A stretch of 64,000 nucleotides of DNA from Caenorhabditis elegans. Taxonomy: Eukaryota > Nematoda > Chromadorea > Rhabditida > Rhabditidae. This document shows positions 21,044 through 30,451 of the stretch, in pieces (the stretch's first letter is position 1; every line of letters begins with the position of its first letter). Location: NCBI RefSeq assembly GCF_000002985.6, contig NC_003284.9:12338001-12402000 (forward strand), written 5' to 3'. Made by a program: the position numbers and the translations under genes. The notes under the pieces were generated by a model that saw nothing but the letters and a program-made list of their open reading frames with translations, had not been told where the DNA came from and ran no database searches.

Positions 21044-22768
21044 GGTGTTGTATCAGATAAAACCTGATATGTTATGTGTCTTCGGGATGACTATTTATAG
21101 TCGAAATTTTACAACTGGAGTCATTGAATATTGGAACTATTGGTAGATCATGTATGTGAATGGCGCAGTAGGGGCCGCTATAATAAAAAATTTTAACAAT
21201 GTATTTATGCGTGGGTGCACATTTCATTGTTGCAATTGAAAGATGATCTCTTGAAACATGTTTCAGATTGATCTATCAAGTGATCAGCTGATTTTTAAAG
21301 AAACTTGAAATACGGTTTAGTAATGAATGTCACAAATTCTGATCACAGAAAACAAACATTGCAGTATCATTCCATCTAGTGTGATTTTATTCACATCGGA
21401 TTCAAAGACTCTAGATAAGCTTACTCATATGAGGACATCTGACATAGGACAAGTTGACAGCAGCCTGATAAAATATCAATTTTTTTATTATTCTGTTCGC
21501 CAATATTTGTTATTAGTTAAATTTTTTGGGATTATTTCGATATTGCGTTATGTTTTTTTTTGTCCGTAATATTAAAACAATTTGAACAAAAATTTGATGC
21601 GTACGTGTACATTCCATTGTTGTGTTCAAAATATGATCCAGTGAAACAGCTTCTACAAATTTTTTAAAAAGCCTGTTAAAATCATAATTTATTATTGTGT
21701 TTGTGAATTCCTGATGCGATGCTGATCAAAAACAAGAAATATTCAATTATCCTAACATGTGTTAAAAATAAATGTAATTCTTTTATGCTCGGCTCAAAAA
21801 GACTTTCCGATTAAAAAACACTAAAACATGCACCAATGATAGATAGGTTTTGAATAAAAATAATAAAAGTTTTTTCTCATAAAAATAGCTTAATGGCTTC
21901 AAAACGTGAAATACAAAATTTGGAAAACTGATCTAAGTTGAAAGCATTTTAAATAATCGAAAGGAAACTGACATTTAAATAAAATATAGTTTCAGGCATC
22001 GGAGGTCCATGTTCGGAACACTTTTCTAATTCTATTGGACATTATTTTTTCAGCAAAATAATCCTATAATTTTTTTCAGAGACACAACAGTTTGTGTTAA
22101 ACGCATTAAGAGCGGATTTCACAGCTGAACCATGCACTTTGGAGAATTGCAAAAGTGTGTGTACCAATGTTGGACCTGGAACAAAAATCGACAATTTCAC
22201 ATTTATGGGTTTTACGTTGCGAAATTTTTTTGATGAGCCACACCAATTCCTTGAATTAGTGATCGGTAGAATATCCCGGCAGCTTCATCATCAAAAACGT
22301 TGGAAAACTCAGCTATGACACGTTCGTTGTTGGTGTACTTTTCACAAAATTTGAAACCAACACAGAGAAAACAGTTATTGTGAGATGGATAGTAAAGTTC
22401 ATAACAAATCATATTTAAATCTCATTACGCATCTGAGAAACTGATAATAATTTCTCAATCAATGTCCTCCTTCTCAATAGTTGTTACATTCAACACTGCA
22501 AAGCCATGTATCTCCTCTTTTTTTTGAAAGTAGCCCATCATGAGATGAGAAATCAATTTGAAACATGTTTCAATAGTTCATCTTTCAAATACAACAGTAA
22601 AATGTGCACCTACGCATCAAGTCATTGTTGAAACTGTTTTAATATGAGTGCCCCCTACTGCGCTATTCACATAAGTGAGCAATATTAACAAGCTTCAGCT
22701 GTTAAAAGTCGACTATAAATAGTGCCCCGGAGTTTCATAAACTATCAGATTTTATCTGACACATCATC
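21044..22768. other. Divergent spacer of copies G and H
   Basis: Holds the G and H promoter modules (21191-21227 and about 22600-22634), an extra half element at about 21595-21622 (GATGCGTACGTGTACATTCC) and a possible gene relic at 22077-22433. H has a TATAAATA at 22714-22721. Elsewhere no coding signs. Confidence 0.5.
22077..22433 (+). pseudogene. Possible broken gene fragment
   Basis: A good acceptor (ATTTTTTTCAG, ending about 22079) is followed by coding-like sequence with cysteines (EPCTLENCKSVCTNVG, then KIDNFTFMGFTLRNFF) in one plus-strand frame and, after about 22270, in another (KNVGKLSYDTFVVGVLFTKF). One frameshift would connect them. The minus strand also has a plausible 66-codon ORF, so strand and identity are uncertain. 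No family recognised. Confidence 0.25.
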
Positions 22769-23121
22769 ATGGTAAGTAATCTCAGCTTTAACTGAAAAAA
22801 AACTGAATATCCTTGCAGTTCCTTCGCACCCTCGTTGCCCTTTGCCTTGTTTCTGCCATCAGCTCCATCACCTTGCAACTCTGTCAAGAGTTCTGTGCTG
22901 GTGTCAATGGTGGTGAATCTTACGCATTCTGCTCTCCATGGATCAGTTTTGCCACTCACAGAAACAAGACTTGCTACAATCTCTGTGTTCATAACTGTGC
23001 TGCTGTCTATGATGGTTCCTGCACAACTGATAAAGACTTCAGATGCTGCTTGAAAACTACTCCAGCCAAGAAACAAGAATTCAAGATGAGTGGTTGCAAC
23101 AAGCTTTACAACAATCTTTAA
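22769..23121 (+). CDS. Secreted 10-cysteine protein, family copy H
   Basis: ATG-only exon 22769-22771, 47-nt intron, exon 2 22819-23121; protein identical to copy E. Intact TATAAATA 55 nt before the ATG and the conserved upstream element at about 22600-22634, so of the E/H pair this one has the complete promoter. Confidence 0.88.
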
Positions 23122-23648
23122 ATGAGTTCTCTGTTTGTTTTTCTTCAGTCATTTTAATTAAAAAAGAGTAAACCGTGAAATATGTACGAAATGTTTTAAG
23201 AAGTGCATTTCTGCAAAAAAAAACCTTTTGAATTGAAACCGTCATAATGAAATTAGATAAAAAGACACCATCACTTGAACAGTAATCCTGGAGTCTGAAA
23301 CATCATTTTTTGGATTATATTGTTTCTCGTTGGCAAGTGGCTAAAAATAATTTTAAAATTTTTGACTTGTACAAGGAAAAATAGTTGAGCGAGACAAATA
23401 TTACAATCTTTAAAATCGTGCCTAATGATTTTTTTTAAATTTCAGTTTTGTTATAATAACAAAGTACTTAGGATATGACTTACTATGTCTTCCCAGTGGA
23501 AGACTATTGGATAACAAACGTTTTAATATGTTAAACCTTCAAAAAAACATAGAGTATATAGGTCTTGTTCGAACGAAATATGTACTTATTTATCCAGTGC
23601 CATTATTGATTTCTTTCTACTGATTAAAACAGTCATATACATGTGTAG

Positions 23649-23911
23649 CAGGAGTGGGCGGCTAATTCGGCTAATAGCCGAATCAGCCGTCAGCCGATCT
23701 TTAGGGCTCTCTAGGGTAGGCTAGGGTCTGAGGTAGGGCTCTCTAGGGTCTGGGGCAGAGGTGGGCGGCTAATAGCCGAATTAGCCAAGTTCGTCGATCA
23801 GCTAATTTGGCTAATATTAGCCGAACTAGCCGTTAGCCGAAACTTTTGAAACACCGTTTCAGCCGAATTAGCCGTTAGCCGAAAAAAAAAACGATTAGCC
23901 GCCCACCCCTG
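23649..23911. mobile_element. hAT-type MITE, 263 bp (right arm copy)
   Basis: Mirror copy of 17468-17730 with the same CAG termini and the same flanking 8-bp repeat (ATGTGTAG in this orientation). Presence at the same site in both arms shows that insertion preceded duplication of the arms. Confidence 0.88.
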
Positions 23912-24460
23912 ATGTGTAGTAGCTGTATCCTGAAATGTTTGCGCACGGTGCGCTATTCAGTATGTTACAAAGAAAATAACTTTCCGTTTCATTAAATGCT
24001 TTCCACAAAAAACTACTGGTTTTTATTTTAACGCTGAAATTTGTTCAACACCTTGGAAAAGCACACCAATCTCACGTGAATTCAAACAACACCTCACTTT
24101 CGTAATGCTCACACACACCTTGAAAACATTTACAAAAAAACATATTTTTGTCATTTTCCAGTATTCTTTAGCTTTCCCTATCAATTTAAAAATATTTTGT
24201 TGCGTACAGTCATATTCGAGAAAACAACGAGACAAGGCAGAACTTGGTCATTCCCAACCTTTCGAACATTTATCAAAAAATATCTTATCACTTCCAACTA
24301 TTCGTTTTCTCTTGTTAATTTCTTTGTCTATCTATACTTTTTCATATGAAACCGAGAATCTTGAAAAAGTGACTGCTGGCGCCTCCCACTTTATCCATTC
24401 ATGCAATTGATGCTGTCATATTGCTGTGTCGTTTGATTCTCGCTATCACAAGTTTGAAAA

Positions 24461-25102
24461 ATGAACGAGACGCCCAACGAGCCTACACCGTCCAAAATCG
24501 TATGTGACAAAGTGGTAAGATTGAGATGTTGTATATAATATTTAAAACAAAATCTTTAGACTAAACAAATTGAAATTCCAAAGAATCTGACAATGTCTGA
24601 AATTCAAATGCTGACACCGCCATTTATGAAATCCGCGCCAAGGCCGAAGATTCGCATTCAACCACCAATTATATCCCCTGTTCAACATACGCCGAGTGAA
24701 AGATTTGACATCTGGGAAAATTCAAGCTTCCAGAGCTCGGTAAGAAACTTTTAAAGTAGTTTGTCTTGAATATTGACATTTCAGCTTCATCCTCCTGAGC
24801 CAACACTACATTCTGGAAATTGGTCATCTGTGTCAAATTCCACACCTATCCCAATTCCTAAAGTAACCCAAGTTAAGAATGATTTCGGGAAAACAAAGAG
24901 ACGAACAAAGAAATCAATCAACCCAAAAAGAGTCGCAGCACAAATCAAACTGAAATATCAAAACTCACAACTTCAGTCACAAACCCAGACATCTCAACTG
25001 CCTTCAAGTTTCTCTAATCCACCGTATTATCCTCAAGACCCTGCGCCTATAACTCATCAACAAACTGGAACTTCTGATACGAAAACATATTGTTCACTTT
25101 AA
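24461..25102 (+). CDS. Unknown 183-residue Pro/Gln-rich basic protein
   Basis: Not recognised. Three exons, 24461-24514, 24560-24739, 24785-25102, all phase 0, join to 183 residues. N-terminal part is proline-rich (TPPFMKSAPRPKIRIQPP, ISPVQHTPSERFDIW); the centre has a basic cluster (KTKRRTKKSINPKRVAAQIK) that could be a nuclear localisation or nucleic-acid-binding segment; the C-terminus is rich in Gln, Ser and Pro and probably disordered. No signal peptide. Starts 190 bp beyond the inverted-repeat arm, and converges with the gene at 25715-26757. Confidence 0.75.
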
Positions 25103-25714
25103 CAAATAAACTGTAAAAAAAAATCAATAATTTAACATAAGAATAGGCGAACAGTATGTCAATGATATCTTTGGTGTTTGCAATTCAAGAGGGGTACAAT
25201 CTTTTCCCTATCTTTTATCGGTAGGGCAAGAACTGACAGGTTTGGTTTATTTATTTCTAAAGGAGCGGGAAGAGTGTTCAAATAATTTTCATTTGCGTCA
25301 CAAAGGTTGTAAATTGCGATAAAAATAATTTTTGTCATGATTTTTAACAGAAGTCAAGTCGAACGAAAGTGCAATTGAACTGAAAAATTGTGGAATTGCA
25401 CAAATCTCTGGGTGAACTTGTTTGAGATGGAATCCAACTACACATTTTCTTTTTTATCAAACTTTGTCTATTAACCCCTTAATTCTTTTTTTATGGAATC
25501 GAATGATTTGTGTGTATCACTTTTAGCCCCAGAAATGGTTTTCCATTGAATCAGATTCGCGTTACACGGCGTACTTCTTTCCTTATCGATTCTGTTGAAC
25601 GCGAAAATGATAAAAACGAATGGCTTTCGCGAAGGGAGAGGGAATGCCATTTCAATAGACACGAGGTGTATGTAAGAGAACGTTTATTTGTCATAAGAAC
25701 AATCCAAATTGGTT
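25103..25714. other. Intergenic between two convergent unknown genes
   Basis: 3' untranslated sequence on both sides; no additional gene seen. Confidence 0.5.
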
Positions 25715-26757
25715 TTAAGTTGAACTATGTCGGTATCGGATGACTGTACTTGCTCTGACCATTTCTTCCCGCTCGCTTGCATTTTTCTCCGCGTCCACCA
25801 TAATTTGCTGAAAAGTTTATTTTGTTTTGGATAAAATAAAATTGGTATAAAGATTTACCTCAAGCACAGATTTTTGCGACGCCCTTGGAAATCTGCCACG
25901 AAGAGCTTTTTGCTTTTTAGACTTGATTTGAGGATATGGATTATCTTTAACGGCCGCAATATACATTTCTTCCGATGTAGGGCTATGAGTTGATTTGATA
26001 CAACCAGACCGTTTTTCTGCTTGGTACTGCAAAATTTCTTCCAGTCCTGGTTGCAGGAATGATGCCTGTAAATAATTTTTCTTCCGGAGATCTACGTGTT
26101 GAAATAATTACCAGTGTGAAAGGAGTAAAGTTTTTGAAGCACGGTAAAATTGGCGAGGGGCGGCAAATGACGTGTTGAGTATTTTCAGGATCCGTTTCAA
26201 TGGCAGTTTCTTCTTCGGGAGCCGGGTAACTTTTCTGAAAAAATGTTTTGATTTGGAGATTTCAGATAGACTCAGAACATTTTTTGATTCGGTTGAAGTG
26301 CTTTAAAAACTATTGCAAAGGCTTCCAGTTTCTGAGGAACTTTTAATATCCCAACAACTGACAAAACTATGAGCTAATTGTAATTAAATAATTATTAGAC
26401 AATCTATAAATTCTGAAAACAGCTGGATAACATTCTATAACGACTCACATTAAAAAAAACGTTTTTTAAGTCCATAAAATTTGTAAGCGACTTGACCAAC
26501 TTAAAACCAACCCGTACCTTAAATCCATTAGCTAACAAAGTTCGTACCGCATTTTCATTAACGACTTGAATCTTCACAACATTTCCATTTTCTAGTGTTC
26601 TCTCCATATAGTTGATTTTTGATGTTTTACTTTCTATACCAATCTCTGACTTTTGTTTGACTGGAAATTCTGCGGTGAAAAATGGAGGCTTCTGAAAACT
26701 CGTTACAAATGTTTTTCTGGATACGTATTTTACCTGGTAAGGTTTGAAAGAGCTCAT
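25715..26757 (-). CDS. Unknown 206-residue protein
   Basis: Not recognised. Five exons on minus: 26757-26734, 26691-26518, 26234-26112, 26065-25859, 25807-25715, all phase 0 and all with GT/AG borders. Visible features: MSSFKPYQ start, a charged region NGNVVKIQVVNENAVRTLLA, an acidic stretch PAPEEETAIETDPE, a basic segment QIKSKKQKALRGRFPRASQK, and a helical C-terminus MVDAEKNASEREEMV. No membrane segment or signal peptide, so probably nuclear or cytoplasmic. The third intron (283 nt) is the only long one. Confidence 0.75.
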
Positions 26758-27687
26758 CTCTACGCGATGACAAAGTTTCAAAACAGCCAACGAAATGATC
26801 TAACAGTTAGAGTTTTCTTATCGCAATTGCTTTTTGTAAAAGAAAAAAGAACTACGTAGACATTTTTTAGGGAAAACTGCTTTGCGAGCTGTCAATTTGA
26901 CAGGAGTCGTACGATAAATTTTCTCGTCTAAACCGTACCACCATGCGATAAGATGCATATTATATTAAAAACGTGGCAGAGCAAAGTACGATAGAATCAC
27001 AAGATATGCTACTGAAAAGAATGATAAAGAGTTTCACAATAGAAATGTCCGTTTCGAAGGAAGTGTACTGTCAATGAAAAGGGATTTACAACGCCAAGTT
27101 TGAAATATTACGGAACCATGAGATCATGAGAATGTCTACTTTTCTGGCGGCAAATATCTCGTAGCGAAGGGACCTGCGTCTCTCTTCGCCACATGCTCTC
27201 TCGCTACCGCGGCCTGCCAATATTTTCGCGCCAGTAAATAGGCATTCTCATGATCTAATGGTCCCGTAATAAAGTTTGTGACAGAAAACCTAAGAATTAT
27301 AATTTTAAAAGAACGGATAAACTCTCCGCCATTTGGAATATTAATTAAAAAAATATGCAAATAGAATTCAATTTTTTCAAATCTTTCAGTTTATCTTAAG
27401 AGTTGCTATTTAAAAAGCAGAAATTCTGTTTATAAACGCGTTTAAACGATTATTTATTACTTACTATTCAAATTCTAGACCTGCATTCCTCCTCCCTTTT
27501 GACCCACCTGCCGCGCGCATTTTCTTTTTGACTCTCCCCTCCCTCTTTTGCGCATACAAATATCGTTCCAGCTAGTTGTTCTTTTTCACTTGTTCTTTAC
27601 TAATTTGTCTCGAATTCGGCTCTTTTTTCAACAATTTTTCCAGATTCTCGTTTTTATTTTTTAAAACGCCATGTTCTATACTTTCAG
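26758..27687. other. Divergent intergenic region with a palindromic MITE
   Basis: Promoters for the 206-residue gene and for the second reductase gene. Pyrimidine-rich block CCTCCCTTTTGACCC near 27490 and CTCCCCTCCCTCTTTTGCGC near 27535 precede the reductase. Confidence 0.5.
27106..27271. mobile_element. Palindromic MITE-like element, 166 bp
   Basis: Termini TATTACGG...CCGTAATA; about 50 bp at each end are inverted repeats (ATCATGAGAATG left, CATTCTCATGAT right), continuing imperfectly through CTGGCG / CGCCAG. GC-rich centre. Likely a foldback element; the target duplication is not certain. Confidence 0.65.
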
Positions 27688-29115
27688 ATGCGCGAGATTC
27701 TTCTCACAATGGCTTGGGCCATGATCGGCATGGCAGTCATTGTCTTCTTGGCATTGACAAGAGGATTCACCGCCGGATACGGAAGATACGCCGACAGATC
27801 GAAATATGGAATCAATCCCAAACTCGCGTGGTTCATTCAAGAGGCTCCCGCTTTCTTCATTCCCCTTTACTACCTGAGACGCGGACCTTCCAATTCTGGA
27901 TATGAACTGAACGCTGCTTTCCTCTTCCACTACTTTTTCAGGTAGAATTAGACAATTCAAAAACTTTTTAAAGCAATATTTGGTTTCCAGAGCGTTGATC
28001 TATCCTTGCCGCATCCGATCGACTACAAAATCTCCAGTCGCAATTGTCGCCGCAGCAACATTCTTCTGTGCCTACAATGGATTTTTGCAAGGATATTGGA
28101 ATGCTTTTTATCAACCGGAGGAACCTTGGACCACGCGTAAACTCGTTGGTGAGTTTTTTCAGGTAGATCTGCTGCGGAAAATTTAATGGGAGAATAAACC
28201 AAAGTCAATTATTTCTCCATTAAGAATAATTTACTTCGATACTGGAAAAAAACATCTCTGTGCAAAGTTAACTTGCGAAAACTCGGAGCATTGGCATTAT
28301 GAATGCACCATGCACTCATAACCAATCAAATCGGGGATTTGCAACATGCGCATTGCAAACTGCCTTTTTTATGATGTGTCCTGTAGGGATAGCGAGAGGT
28401 CTACCTAGGTTGACCTAACCGGCACGTCTCAAAGCTATCGAAGGAGAGAACGCCGATTTCTGATGTAGATTGAGAAATTGTCTAGTTTGAGAAAATGTTT
28501 AAAATAATTTCTAGATAAAATTTAATTTTACGGCATTAAATTCACGTTTCAAAGTGTTGACTTTAGCTACCTGGGTCGCTCTGTTATGGGCCATAGAGTC
28601 CGGTCCTTGACCGCGATAAGACATAAGGCGCGCGTCCCCAATTAACTGAATATTTTGTTTTCATTAAAGTCCCATCCTTAATAAAAGAAGACATACATTT
28701 ACAGGGTCGCTCATGTATTGCACTGGAATGTACATCAACCACAAGTCGGACACGATTCTTCGAGAGCTACGGGCTGATGGTGGGACTGGATACAAGATTC
28801 CAACTGGGTTCTTGTACGAATATATCTCTTGCCCCAATTATGCCGGAGAGATCATGGAGTGGATCGGCTACTCAATCCTTGCCTGGAATCTTCCTGCACT
28901 AGCATTCGCCATCTTCACGATTGCCAACATTGGTCCAAGAGCCGTTGCACATCACAAGTAAGTTGCTTAATATTTGCTCAGAGGCTGCTTAGGCGGCAGG
29001 TGTCCAGATTGAAAATATTGTTTCACATAAACCTTTGCTAATTTTCAGGTGGTACAAGGAGACGTTCCCAGGATACCCACCAAATCGCCGTATTCTCATT
29101 CCACGCATCTTCTAG
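27688..29115 (+). CDS. F19H6.4: Steroid 5-alpha-reductase-like, second paralogue
   Basis: Paralogue of 12549-13592. Exons 27688-27941, 27991-28148, 28705-28957, 29049-29115; 243 residues. The ATG follows directly on CTTTCAG, a trans-splice acceptor, fixing the start without the 13-residue extension of the other copy. Conserved SRD5A features: GYGRYADRSKYGINPKLAWF, KIPTGFLYEYISCPNYAGEI, GPRAVAHHKWYKETFPGYPP. All three intron positions and phases match the paralogue; exons 2, 3 and 4 have the same lengths (158, 253, 67). Intron 2 (556 nt) contains an unusual GC-rich block. Name from memory. Confidence 0.9.
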
Positions 29116-29641
29116 TCCACCGTCAACCCATCATCCTGCCTATCATTTTTCAAATTTATTTTCCAATTTTACTCATTACACATTGCTTCATTTGACATAT
29201 TCATTCAAAATTGCGTGATGCATCAGCTTTTTCTTCTGATAAATATGTCCTTATACAACGAAAGTAACTCAATCTAGTCTTGGGCTTCAACACGAGACGT
29301 ATGTTTTTCAAGAGCTCATGCTCAGATTTGGCCATCACTAAAATTTTGGCGGAACATTAATTAGAATCCATGAAATTGCTATCTAAAACTGTTTCAGTGC
29401 GTTTTTGGCTTACTATTAATTGTAAGTGACAAACGTCTTTAGTTAAAGTCAGTCGGGTAGATTGACTTAATTTGCTTGTTAGAAATGCTCACTATTTTCT
29501 GATGCCTTGCAGTAACTTAGTATCCATGATTAAGCAAAAGACAAGCAGGAATTGAAAAAAAAACAAGCACTTTTATTTTTTTCCATCACAAAACATTGGC
29601 TTAAATGTTTCAAAGCATTCTTCACAACTGCAAAAAGAAAC
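29116..29641. other. 3' flank of reductase
   Basis: No gene recognised; probable 3' untranslated region followed by AT-rich spacer. Confidence 0.5.
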
Positions 29642-29713
29642 TTCCCATGCCGGGAATCGAACCCGGGCCGCGTGGGTGAAAACCACGAATCCTAACCACT
29701 AGACCACATGGGA
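29642..29713 (-). tRNA. tRNA-Glu (anticodon TTC)
   Basis: 72 nt on the minus strand: acceptor TCCCATG/CATGGGA, D-arm TGGTCTAGTGGTTAGGA, anticodon stem CGTGG/CCACG with loop TTTTCAC (anticodon TTC), T-arm CCGGG-TTCGATT-CCCGG. No intron. Confidence 0.96.
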
Positions 29714-30451
29714 GGACGAGAGACCGTGCCGCATCGGAATAGAGGAAAGTGCGCTAGGAAAATGTGAGCAGAAGAGAAGTGGTGGCGAGTGGTCGAACTA
29801 GGTCGTGATATTATCTGTGGCTTAAATGTTCTAGTTTTTATTGATTATTTTCCAATGAATTTCACCAAAACCGCTTTATCAAATGAATTTCACCAAAACC
29901 GCATTTTTTAAACTCTGTGTATTGCACAATAAGTGTGTGAAATATTTGGGAATTTATTAAGTTAAAGCAATTAACATGTATGGTAATACTCAAAGAAATG
30001 TTCAGTAAAAATGTCACAAAGGGAAAATGATAATTAGAGTTGTGTGGATGGGGAATATCACTGAAAGTGTTGATTTCTAAACTAACATTTATAATAAAGA
30101 GCAAACAAGTAAGTTTGGTTAAGTGAGAAACAAAAAGAAAACTTTGAAAATAGCTCGAGATCAGAAAGAAAGAAAACATATTAAAGCTCATTTTCAATAA
30201 ATACTATCTAAAAAATAAGGTCTGGAAAGTATGAAATTGAAGTAAGTTAACAATCAGAACATTTTTGAAAATTTAGAATTAATGTAAGGCGGAAAATCAA
30301 ATTTTTTAAACTGTCCACGGAACTTTTCTGTTTTTTTTAATACGAAAATAAATGAAAACTTTCCCTTCAGCCACTTCTAAAATTGAAATTATTAAAGTTA
30401 TATTGAAGTGCCGTTTCTTTATTTTTAATTTATTTTTAAATTAAAATTATT
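29714..30451. other. Intergenic between tRNA-Glu and 909-residue gene
   Basis: AT-rich; a direct repeat GAATTTCACCAAAACCGC occurs at 29857 and 29885. No gene recognised. Confidence 0.5.

Larger units (their letters stand above)
22741..24271 (-). repeat. Right arm of large inverted repeat
   Basis: Reverse complement of 17108-18638, colinear without net indels. Contains copy H and the second copy of the hAT-type MITE. The outer edge ends CGAACATTT at 24271, after which unique sequence leads to the next gene. Confidence 0.9.
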
